Origin: Monilinia fructicola
Lineage: Eukaryota > Ascomycota > Leotiomycetes > Helotiales > Sclerotiniaceae
Direction of reading: 5' to 3'
Length of the DNA stretch: 64,000 bases
NCBI GenBank assembly: GCA_008692225.1
Contig: VICG01000005.1
Coordinates: 1 to 64,000, forward strand
In this document: positions 48,944-59,750 of the stretch, piece after piece
Position numbering within the stretch: the stretch's first letter is position 1
Layout of the letters: each line of letters opens with the position of its first letter
Notes under the pieces: model-generated
What the model was told of the DNA's origin: nothing
The model's database searches: none
What the model saw: the letters and a program-made list of their open reading frames with translations, nothing else
Made by a program: the position numbers and the translations under genes

Positions 48944-49077
48944 TTCCCATTACCCATCTCATAAATAATACTCTACTCTCTAATCAAAAATCTCAAACCC
49001 TCTTCAATCTCTCCAGATTCTATCTATAATACTAGATAATTTACGAAAGTATATCTCTTCAAATCAAAATAATCAAA

Positions 49078-50387
49078 ATGAAGTCCTCATTTATCTTCAC
49101 CATCAGCGCTTTCGCAGCTGCTTCTGTCGCCCAATCCCTCACCGATCTTCCATCATGTGGTGTAAGTATTCAGTTCGATCTACAAACCTTCACATCGTCG
49201 CCATCAAATTCACACATTCACATCTCATGTGATTGGATTGCGACGTTGATTCAATAGTCAAGGGCTAACTTATTTCCTCTTCATAGCAAACCTGTATCAA
49301 CAACATGATTGCTTTGGCTCCTTCTCTTGGTTGCGCCGGCAGTCCTGATGCTTCATGCCTTTGCAAGAACGTCGACTTTGGTTATGGTATTCGTGACTGT
49401 GCCAACGAGGCTTGTGGTGCCGATGATGCCAGCTCTGTTATTTCTTTTGGCAACAGCTACTGTTCTGGTATGTGCACACAAACTTGAGTTCTAATTCGAG
49501 CTGTTGCTAATTCCGAATAGCTGCTCTTGCATCTGGTGCCTCCGGCTCAGCTACCACTTTGGTCACTGTTACTTCTGCCGCTGGTTCAGCTGGATCTTCT
49601 GTAAGTTTTTTGATTCACTCTCACTCGGTGTGACGTCAGTTTCTATTTCCGGTGTGGGAACTATATCCATTCACAAAGGAAATGCTCGCGCCAGAAATGG
49701 ATTGCAATGATATCACCATAAATAATGCGATCAATTACTAATCCAATTCGATAGGCTGCTGCCAATTCTTCCGCCATCACTACCTCCGCTCTCGTTGCAA
49801 CTGTTACTTCTGGCTCTGATACCATTACAACTACCATTGGATCAACCACTATCTACGGTTCTGGTGGTGTTGGTATCGTTTCTTCTACTCCCATTTCTAC
49901 TGAGGCTGTCGTTTCCACCATCACCAGTGGCGATTCTACCTATGAATCTACCGTTGGATCTTCCACCATCTACAGCACTCCTAGCGCATCTGAGGGTTCA
50001 TCTGCTATCACTACTTCTGCCGTTGTCTCAACCGTTACTAGTGGCTCTTCCACTTATGAGACTACTGTAGGATCTACAACCATCTTCGGTGGTGGAGCCG
50101 CCTCATCCGCTTCTGAGATCTCATCCAGCGCCGGAGCTGCTGCTTCTTCCATCGGAGCCTCGGCTTCATCCGTCGCTTCCTCGGCCTCTTCTGTCGCCTC
50201 AGATGCTGCTTCATCTGCTTCTAGCAAAGCTTCATCTGCTGCCTCTGCCGCTACAAGCAAGGCTTCCTCCGCCACTTCTGCCGCTGGATCCGCTGCATCT
50301 TCAGCCACTTCCACCGGTATGGCATCTCTCCCAACTGGTGCAGCTGGTTTGATGGCCGCAGCTGGTATCGCTGCTCTTCTTCTGTAA
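49078..50387 (+). CDS. CFEM-domain GPI-anchored surface protein
   Basis: Exons 49078-49161, 49287-49467, 49521-49600 and 49755-50387 add to 978 nt, 325 residues. Residues 1-19 are a signal peptide (MKSSFIFTISAFAAASVAQ). Residues about 22-90 form a CFEM domain with all eight cysteines (SCGQTC, LGC, SCLC, RDC, EAC, SYC) and the Asp in SPDASCLC that acts as haem-iron ligand in characterised CFEM proteins. Residues 115-225 contain three related repeats of about 33 residues (S-VV-TVTSG-ST-ETTVGSTTIYG style), then a long Ala/Ser-rich stalk. The hydrophobic end GAAGLMAAAGIAALLL after a small-residue site fits GPI anchoring. The protein should sit on the plasma membrane or cell wall; CFEM proteins bind haem/iron or act in virulence. 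The style is close to the Botrytis CFEM proteins, but orthology is not proven. Confidence 0.92.
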
Positions 50388-51597
50388 ACAGCTTCCAGAT
50401 GATCCTTTTTCTTCTTGACATGAACAAGGCTCTGAAGGTGGATGTAATAGAAGTTGAGTGAAGGTGAACTTGCAACGATACCCTTCTTTTCTTTTTTTCA
50501 ATTCTTGACCATACTTTTTACAATTTCTCTCTTTAACTTTTGACGACTTTCACGATGGATGGTATGGGTGCATCTGATGATAGGTATGGATGGGATTTCT
50601 TCTGGTCATACATATGATACTATCCGCATGGCACCATAGACATGGTAATACATTGGGGGGTGGGGGTAATTTGAGGATGCTAATGGATGTTCTTAATGGC
50701 GGATCAATGAATAATCATGACATGGCTGGGCATGTGAATGAAGGAACAGGAAAATAGTACTATCAGTGCTTTCAGGCATGAATGAGCTGTAATAGTAAAA
50801 AAGGAATCGATGATTAATAATACTATTTGTCTCAAATATTTTGCTCTTTTTGTGTTTGCCAAACATGATATGATCTAGTGTGATGGGGATGCGAGAATAT
50901 TGACAACACAGAGCATGCATGGTGCTATAGAATGTCTTACATGGCTCTCACGTTGGGGGCGGAGGAGCGAGGTATAAATAGAAATATTGATTAATTTGGA
51001 ATGGGAGCGGGAGCGGGGGAGCGGGAGCGGGAGCGGGAGCGGGAGAGGGAAAGGGTTGGGAATATCACGGGTGGATATGGTACAGGTGTGCAATGAAAAA
51101 GGAAGGAGGTAGAAGGGAGGGGGGTAAAAAGTTTTTGACTGCTCAATTTACATTTACATTCTTCGATCAACGAACACACGATGGACAAATATGGCCGGCT
51201 AGCTATCTAGTAAGTTTCTCCTGTCGTATTTATAAGCGCCTAATGGATTGCTAATCATGTCTCTATCTGTCAAATTTTGAGAGTGGTTATTGTTCCTCTG
51301 CTTACACTGTATTTCCTGGCTTACTCGGGAGAAAGATGTGGAGTGTTCGTTACACGATTTGATGGGCGGCCAGCATCGAGATGATCCATTGATTGCCATA
51401 TTTTCCCCTAAAAAGTCATCTATTGGAGATGATCCGATGGTGTGGGTGTGTTTGTTTGGGGTTTCAAGGACATTATTGCAGTTCGAACGGCGGCTGTGGT
51501 TAACGGATATGGCATTCCGTGGTACAATGTTCTCTCGCAACCAAATTGGTCGAGTATGGCCATCGAAAGTCCAAGCAATTGGAACTGAAAAGCTTCT
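50388..51597. other. Spacer between CFEM gene and NLR gene
   Basis: The first part is the CFEM 3' region. A GGGAGC hexanucleotide run lies at 51003-51050. No gene is seen. Confidence 0.6.
51003..51050. repeat. GGGAGC hexanucleotide repeat
   Basis: About eight near-perfect copies of gggagc, slightly interrupted at 51017. Confidence 0.85.
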
Positions 51598-54500
51598 TCA
51601 TAGCCAGCTTGGGTATAGGCTATTCAAGAATTCCGGGCTGGTATCGTTAAGAGAGCCATTGAATGCCTGGGCTAAATATCGGGGTATCGTGTTTACCACC
51701 TGATTTCGGTTGAGATCACTTGGGTCGCTCGCTTTGGATTCCACGATCTTGGGATTAAAGCTTCTCTGTATGTTTGTTAAGGCTGATGCGTTGCTGCTTT
51801 CATAAGTTACAGGTATATGCTGGCTAACCTCAGGGTGGTCATCCAGGCAAGTTTTTATGGCATCGTGAACACTTTTGGTATGTGGTCGATTTTGCTCCTG
51901 ATCCAGGATTTGGATTATAGCCGCCCTGACAGCCGGCTCCTCATCTTTATTGCCTAGTACTGCTATCAATTCTTTGATGATTTCTTCAGAAATATTCAAT
52001 TCATCCCCGATGACCTGGATTACGGCACGCTTAACCTCCCAGGAATTATCTTTTAACAGTTGATTGACTTTAGCATGCGGTATGTTTGATATTGTCCGCA
52101 AAGCATGAATCGTGGCATGCCTAACCCATTCGTCATAGTGATCTAGTGATTTCTCCATCGCTTTATGTACATCGCCTGGGATTGTGTTGTTCGGTCCCCA
52201 GGTCCAAAGAAGCGCTATCTTCAGGGCTGACGAGATGTCTTCACGAAGCAGCCAGGTAGGTGTAAGAGCGATGATCGCTGGTGATATATTTGATTGGAAT
52301 GCGAAAGATTCTAAAATTCTTTGTTTGACCTTGTCATCCACTGTTCGATCTTCTAATATAGCTCCACGAATATGATCTGGGAAATCGATTTCAGTCACGA
52401 GTTGGGATTTCTCTCGCCAACTGCACTCGAAAATCAACCAACTTTTCATACTATTTTCTAGGAAACCTCGCTGCTTTGCTAGGCGCGATTGTTGGATTTG
52501 ACTCAGGCAATGTATGAGCAGCCGTTGGTGAGAAGGCCCCAGAAGGTCACGCGGCTCCTCTTCCACACAATTGAAGAAGTCTTCAAGCACTTGATCGTCT
52601 TGGTTGGCCTCAAGCAAACCGGCCACAAATCGGAAAACCATTCCGAATCGAGAGTCGTATTTGTATTTGCGGATGTGTGAGCGGAGCAATGAGAAATCCT
52701 GGACCAGGCATTGTGCAGCGAAAAATTCTTGGAAAGTAAGATGGACAAAGTTGTACACTGGCTGTTCGTTGAATTTATCTGAATGCAGAAATGAGGTTCT
52801 TGTAAGGTTTGGTGCTAGCCATCTGTGTTTTCTTCGCTGTTCATCCGCTTCGCAGATCTCGTCGATAGCCTCTCGGTCCATAGGTAATTCTTGTTGGTCA
52901 AAGAGTTTAACAGCGATCCTGCCAAGGGCATCACTTTCCGGCTGAACCGTTTCTGAAAGATAATAGTCCGAAAGAAGACTGGCCTCTTCTTGACTGCATG
53001 GTGGTTTTACAAAGTTGGAAAGATCCTTGCGCCAGAGCTCAGCGACCATTATTTGATAGATCATGGTAATTGTAGGATCTTTGACCGGTGGTGCCCTTCT
53101 GTTGAGTCTCAATTTCAGCTTATCCCAAAAAGAGCCGAGCAGATGAAGGAGCATTGGAACCTTCAGTATGCGCCAGTTCTGTGGGTTTCTCGATATATAA
53201 GACTTTATCTCGGCGAATGCTGTTTTCGAACTCATAATTTCACTGTCTTCGATGTATTTCTGTATCGTATCCTTACTGAATCCTTTGACATTGAGTATGC
53301 AGTCAAGTTGGCCCATATTTTTTTGATGGATACCGAGAGGTGATGACAACATTCTTGAACTTACACAGATCTTCGACTCGCTCGAGAAAATCTGAGCTAG
53401 TACCACGTATCTCATCCCAGCCATCCAAAATGAGCAAGGTGTGATCCTGATCCTTGTCTTTGTTTTGAATTCGCTGGTAGATGCCATTTGCCAACTGATA
53501 ATCCTCTTCGAAATACAGTTTGCTAAACAACGTGGAGAGATCTTGTTCTCGGCTGAACCTGAGAAGGGGCACCCAAAATACCCAACGAATCTGATCATCG
53601 AGGATCCGCTCAAACTCTCGCATTATCTGCCGACAAATTGTCGTCTTCCCGACCCCTGGGCCGCCTTGGATAAGAATTCGCCGAGGCTGGTCTTTCCAAC
53701 CCTGTCTCAAACCCTGGCATAGCTCACTCACACTAATGCCGTGGTCTTCTTCTATAGCCGTTCTTTGCGGGGACTTCATCTCTTTCAGCTCCACCTGGTA
53801 CTTATCAATGGGAAGTCTTTGACCCAACACAGTGCGGATGGATAATGAGCTGGTATATTTGTTCAACGCTTTCCTGGCTTCGCCTATATCAGCACCGTTG
53901 GGCGAAGCCTGCTGACGTTGGTTCACTATCCATCTGTGGCTCTCCGCATCAACCTTGGGCATATACTTTTCAACGTTGATTTCGTGGTTTTCTCCAAGAT
54001 CTTTAACGGCTTCATCGTAGATTCTGCTCATCGTGCGTACTAAGTCTGCAGACCCTGTCTCTTCTATCTTGTGTTCACCAAGCTTCTCCAAAATCTCAAG
54101 AAAGCATCTGTATTTGGATCCATCTTTATCGACCCCAATCACAGTTCGAAGGTAATCATTGCCTTCAGTAATGTAACCCGGAAAGCATTTCTCCGGCGTC
54201 CCATTGAGTTCAAAAAGTATCGTGGATCTTTTTTTGTCCCCTTCGTCCCTGGTTTTCAAGAGGGCTATTTCAGTCAAGACATGATGGAAACCTTCACCCA
54301 TTTCCGCACAATATTTTTTCTGTATGATCCGGATGTCATTATGCAACTGTTGTTCCGACATTCCAATTATTTTTGTGGCTCTGTGTGCCTTGACTATGTC
54401 ATTCATAAATCCCTTAAACTTATCGTGAGCCATGTATTTCCCCAGCAGCAGAGAGCCACACAAGATCACAATTTGAACTCTATTTTCCGGGGATTCCCAG

Positions 54501-54766
54501 AAGGGTAACAGGCAAAACTGACTTCCAGTGATGTCGATAGCCGCTGGGGGAGTGCTGTCCGAGCGGATCTTGCAGCCTGCATCGCTAAACCATTTGATAC
54601 AGTCCCCAACTACGCCGGAAGCTGCTGGGAAATCTTTCAATTCTGGGGCTGTTGTATCATGTGCGTAGACGACGAAGAGCGATGGATATTCTTTGAAAAG
54701 TTCGTAGCTCTTGATGATGCTCAACATGTTCTTGAACAACGGTTCGAGGGGGCTTTCGTCCGCCAT
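51598..54766 (-). CDS. NLR-type STAND protein: N-terminal TIR/SEFIR-like (?) - NACHT - HEAT repeats; one apparent frameshift
   Basis: The start chosen is MADESPLEPLFKNM (54766); the frame extends upstream only without ATG and is probably a leader intron end. Residues about 25-200 hold a predicted alpha/beta module with SLFVVYAHD, a GCKIRSD stretch, VQIVILCGSLLLGKYM and STILFELNGTPEKCFP; this resembles TIR/SEFIR domains, a tentative call. Residues about 365-470 contain the NACHT NTPase: Walker A GGPGVGKTTICRQ and Walker B LLILDGWDE, sensor VVITSRYP. Further on, FVHLTFQEFFAAQCLV is the NLR winged-helix hallmark. The C-terminal third has HEAT-like repeats (EWVRHATIHALRTI, WEVKRAVIQVIGDEL, PAVRAAIIQILDQE). 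Seven T at 53318-53324 break the frame; six would join both halves into 1055 residues. Fungal NLRs act in non-self recognition and programmed cell death. Ligand unknown. Confidence 0.87.
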
Positions 54767-56025
54767 TTCGAGGGACACCAGGTTTGATGGTTGATCTATA
54801 TATGCCAAAAAGAATCAGAAATGCCAGCAGATAAATAAATATCTCGAGGCTTGATGAATACGTACCAGTCGGAGTGTGAACTGGCTCAGAAGCTCAAGAA
54901 AGATTCTCAACTTTGATCTCTGTCGACAGTACAATTTATAACATGAGAGCAGGAACAAAGTACTCTGCCTCTGGAAAGAGACGCAATATATATAATCAAG
55001 ATAGGATATCCTCCTCTGTCAGGTGAATAATATCAAGTGAAATGCTACTTCACTGATCTGCGATCAAATAACAGGATTGGAATACACAGCACATTCTGCC
55101 AGTATCTCGGACAGCTTTGCATGATTCGCCATTTTGGAGCTAGCGTTCCTTCATCAGAAATTCGACATGGATGATTTTCGTCAATCTCCTTTCCCTTCCG
55201 CGATTAACGTGATAGGAACACGTTTCGAAGCTTGGAAGTTTATGCTTACCCGTCACCACTATCAATAGGAAAATCTCCTCCTTGGCAAGGTTGGAATTTC
55301 AATAACTTCCATGTAATATCAATGATTCCTCTACTCAAACAAGCGTTTAAGAGCCTCAAAAAAACTTCTTCCTGGGGTAAGAACTAGTGCGTGCTGTTTG
55401 ATATGTGGTTTGAATTGCACATCATTGCAACATTGCTTCTCTAGTGATGTATGTTGTGCCACGTAGAACCCAAGCTGGAGGTACTATAATGTGATGACAG
55501 CTTGCATTGCTGCTGAAGAACGGATGCACATGCAGATCTTCAAGCGGAATTTTTTTTGTTGCCAAACGCAGAACGGGCATGGGGAAATGCAAGGCAAGCG
55601 TCTGCATATTGTTGGTTCATAAGGCTCTGTGTCCTCCTTTCATTGGGTTTCCCGACTACATTCGTCCGTTTGCCCTGGGTCGAATCCGCTTATCACCCAT
55701 ATAGTTCAAGAGCTCAGCCCGTGTTGAACCCCCGTAGTAGGGTTTTCTTCGGAACTTTTTGATGTAATAACGAATCTTGAACCTCCTCGATTCTATTGGT
55801 CGATGACCCCTACGAGTTCCTTATCTACATGTAGGGGTTCGATCCAGTGTGCCCACCCGCCCCCCTTTACTTAACCTTGCTCTTTTACGAACCGAGAAGC
55901 TAGAAATTGAGGGGTCCCATATGCACTTCATCCTGGGTTTTGCAAATCTCGATATCAAATCCAATTTTTATTATGATTTGCGTCCAGGGCTTGAGTTGTG
56001 ATGTTATTCCGGATTGTTGACAATA
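54767..56025. other. Divergent spacer between NLR and membrane-protein gene
   Basis: Contains the NLR leader, with a probable 5' intron ending atatag just before 54800 on the minus strand, and the promoter of the membrane protein. No gene seen. Confidence 0.5.
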
Positions 56026-57402
56026 ATGTGGAATATCGAAGTTTACGTATTTTCAATGATTTTTTCGATATGGGTTGAGCTTGGTGCATATGGTATTCGT
56101 AAGAGTTGGGAGGACCCCACTGCTCGCCAGCTCCAGAGTGGTGATGTAGTCCTTATTCGTTGTTGAAGAGCTCACTGTGCCACTTATTTGGTCTACAAAT
56201 GCATCTCAGTACACTGTCTCCTCGCCGGGCCTAGCGGCAGATTCAAACGTCTATCAGTCCTTTTCGCCCATATTGTGTCGGTGGTAATGGGGTAGCCATT
56301 GCTCTTGAGCTTTATGACCCAACACGGCTCATATGTTTTCTATTCTGCATTTTTTATTTCCCTTTGAGTTCCAAACATGCTCCTCCATCAGTTCGAACGT
56401 TGGTCACCGTTTCAGATAGATGCACTTGGCATTATCACTTTGATTGGAGCAGAAGAAGTCGATCGGGCGGTGGGACGCCTCACTCACTCCTATCTCACAG
56501 ACTGGTTACCGCTTCTGGGTGTCTATAAAGTTTCTGGAAATGCATTCAAGGAACGAATACCGGGCTTCGTTCTCTATAACATTACAGATGGAATCTTAGC
56601 ACCAGACCTTACCGGCTGGTTTGCACGCTGGGTCCTTTGCCAGAACATCAGTTTCTCGTCCACTACCATCTATATATCCGTGATACAGCATCCGCGATCT
56701 TCGTACAGTGTAGCTGCTGCGACCATTGGATTTTTGAGCTTGGCTCTCCCCATCATTCTTTCGATTTTAGTTGGCGATTGGTGGGGTTTTGCCAACGCGA
56801 TGTCCATGGCGAGTTCGGTCGTTGTTCGACGTATCATATTGGAAGCAAACGAATCGGCGCTCGACAAAATTTTGGAAGGCGACGGACAACTTCCGGACGA
56901 AATGGTCAAAGTGTTTGTAACAACTCCGTCGGGAGATGCTGTCACTGTTTTCACATCAAGACGCGTCGTTCTTGACTGCTTGTTGACGACTCCACACCCG
57001 CAAAAGCCAACCCTCTATCGATTGACCCGTGCTGTGGGGTGGCTTGCGTTTGGCACTCAAACCATTGCCCTTGGAATGTCATCACTTTTGATACAGATGG
57101 TTTCCGTGCTCATTATCTGTATATCTACGGTAATGGTCGTCGCACAAGTTGGGAGCAATGAGATGCGAGTGGGCACACGCCTAAAGCTTTTGCGAAAGGA
57201 TGCAAATGTCAGTGAGGGCCTCCGCCCTGCCGCATACGCCAGACTTCGATTGACAAAGGAAGAAGAGGATTCTATGGTGGCGTGGAATCTGTTTCCGCAC
57301 CGTACCAATGTTGATTGGTGGCAGAGATATCGTGCGCGCGTTAGAGCTCTTGAAAGTTGTGATGAGAAGCTGGAGGAAATATTCAATATTTCCCGAGAAT
57401 GA
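56026..57402 (+). CDS. Multi-pass membrane protein, unknown function, frame changes in the first third
   Basis: The clear ORF starts at ATG 56377 (341 residues), but upstream sequence is also protein-like: ATG 56026 opens MWNIEVYVFSMIFSIWVELG then GIRKSWEDPTARQLQSGDVVLI; it then continues in frame +2 with NASQYTVSSPGLAADSNVYQ and then in frame 0 with GGNGVAIALELYDPTRLI before joining the main ORF. Each change adds one base, as in the over-called runs of neighbouring genes, so one gene of about 455 residues is likely. It has at least five hydrophobic segments, including AAATIGFLSLALPIILSIL and LLIQMVSVLIICISTVMVVA, with a soluble loop containing PDEMVKVFVTTPSGDAVTVF. I do not recognise a family with known function; it resembles plasma-membrane proteins expanded in plant-associated ascomycetes. 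Introns cannot be excluded as the cause of the frame changes. Confidence 0.65.
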
Positions 57403-59692
57403 AACGGGGTAGGCGTGGAAAATAGTTGAATTGGAAATTATATATTAGCAATCTTGGGTGCCAGGGTTAAGGGGCTGTCCAGGGAGCCCTCATACCAGCT
57501 GGTAAAGAAGATTTAGGCAGTGGTGGCATGGCACTATAAGAAGCGCTTGGTATATGGAGAGAGAAGGCATGATGTGGAGGTGGTAGTATAGATGAGGGTG
57601 AATCAGGGGGAGGCTCAGGAAAGCATCACATAAACAGTATCGCAGGCGAGAATAATTCAAACATAGATAAATAATATGTAAGATATTCAATACAACACAC
57701 TCTAGAAACTCAGGCATCCTCCCTTAACCTTATATTCTCTTGAGCTTCAGTCTAAACATCCACAGTCATCACACTCTCCTTATACTCATCACCAAACGAT
57801 TCTTATTCTCTTCCAACGGCAGATATCTTTTAACAACAGGCATATGTAATAATCTATCATTCGAACTCCACAGTCGCTAGCAATCTTTCATTGGATCATG
57901 AAGGTCACATCTGTACATGCTAACAGCTAGCTTGGGATCTATACGGCGGCTTTATTTTGTTTCGTCTTATTCATCTGGTGATGGTGATGTGATCAATGCG
58001 GCATGGATGTTTTTACATGAATCAGTGAGCGATGGTGAAAATTCTAGAGTGGAGAATAGACATGGGGATATTAGCGGGGAGGCAAGATGTAGTGTGAAGA
58101 GGTGGTATGGTGATGAGAGTAGTAGTAGTTATATGATTGGTAGAGGAAGGGGTAGAAGAGGAGGAGGGGGATGTGGTGGCACATTTGTATTCTTATAAAA
58201 CAGAATACAATCAATATAACCAAGTTGAAGGACTTGCGGTTCGAGGTTTGATGGGGCGAGAAGACCTCGCAGGCGACAGATGAGTATAACACAAGAGCTG
58301 GATTTACAGCAGCTCACAGTAGCTATTCCAACCAAGAGCAGAAGAGGGAGAAAAGGCAGATATCAATCCACTGTATGCAGGAAGAAGGAAGCAAGAGGAA
58401 GATAGAAGCAGAGAATGCAGTATTAACATACAGACTGGAGGGAATATGAAGTAATGATTCCAAAATCCATCACCACAACGTATATATCCTCTTATGCAGA
58501 ACCAAATGCAGATCTTTGCGAGAGGTGTTAAGATTGTTCTGTTATCTTGTATACGAAGTATCTAGTAAACAGTTATCCATACCCAAGAAACCTCGACCCG
58601 ACAAACCAAACCTAGCCTCCAGCGAGCGCAACATTTCTCAATGCGACGAGAATACAAAAAATAAGGTTACAAATGAATGAAGTTGTTACTCAGATGGTGT
58701 TGAAGGTTGAATGAATAACAAAGATAGAATAGCCAAACAGCAAAAATGTCATGCAGGTATAAACATAATTCCGTAGCCACGTCTTCATGAGCCCAAATCA
58801 CAAACCGCAGCATCTCACTTGAACAGATATCCAGAAACGTGATATATCTATGCTATCTGCTTGAAGACGAAACCTCCAGGGCTCCTCATGCTACGGGGAC
58901 GATTATTAGATTGGAGATATCGTCTTAGCTTGATCAGATCAGATCAACATTTATAGGAATCAATCCATCGACATCCACATCTTCCAAAAGCTCTGCACAT
59001 ATTCATCCATGAAACTATCGGTGGGATTCCAAGCCTACTGTCCTAGCCAACTCCATGAATAAGTCAAGATTCAGCTACTAGCCTTTTCGCCAGCGCTTGT
59101 ATATACGCTCCTTGGAGGATGGCGTCCGCGATCACTTGATTGCATGACTGTCTGCTTCTTTGGACTTGGACTTTGACTTGAACTTGGAGATATTGGATTG
59201 GTGGTACTGTCATATTGTAATCGCTAGGTACTATAGACGAACGACAAAAGTCAAATCAAAATATTCATCGTATGGCTAGTTGATTTGATGGATGAGATGA
59301 GTTTATGGATCGAGATTCGAGGGGTTGAGAAGGGGATGTTTGACAATATACGCATAAAAGATAATGATCACCAAACTTCAATTTCCCAGCCTCCCAACCA
59401 TTCTCCTCATTAAATTCCAGAGGGGAGGTCGTGCCCAGTAATGCGTACGGGGAGCTCTTTTGATGGAGAAATACTGATATCCTGCATCTTATGGTGGTAT
59501 GTATGTTCAACAAAGATGCAGACTGCAGTGTAGTGAGTGTAAATCTAATTAAAGCCTAACTACTTATATAAAGCAAGGATACTTGTTGTGTCAATGATAA
59601 ATCAAGACAGCAAGACAGCAAGACAGCATTCAAAACACAATCTCTAGATCAAGAAACCTAGCCCATGCGAAGAAATCAAGTATTATATCATT

Positions 59693-59717
59693 ATACATAC
59701 ATACATACATACATACA

Positions 59718-59746
<29 letters not shown>
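59693..59746. repeat. (ATAC)n tetranucleotide microsatellite
   Basis: Thirteen perfect copies of atac. Confidence 0.95.

Positions 59747-59750
<4 letters not shown>

Larger units (their letters stand above)
43600..49077. other. Long repeat-rich spacer between tRNA and CFEM gene
   Basis: About 5.5 kb with no convincing gene. Holds three exact TACGGAGTA copies (45456, 46224, 47488), three CCTAGGTA motifs (46559, 46837, 47965), a GGAT run (about 46602-46630), a GAATAAATGAGT array (48111-48283) and a CCATCCACCATCTTC array (48872-48943) in the CFEM leader. One small two-exon candidate at 45301-45543 is listed separately. Confidence 0.55.
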
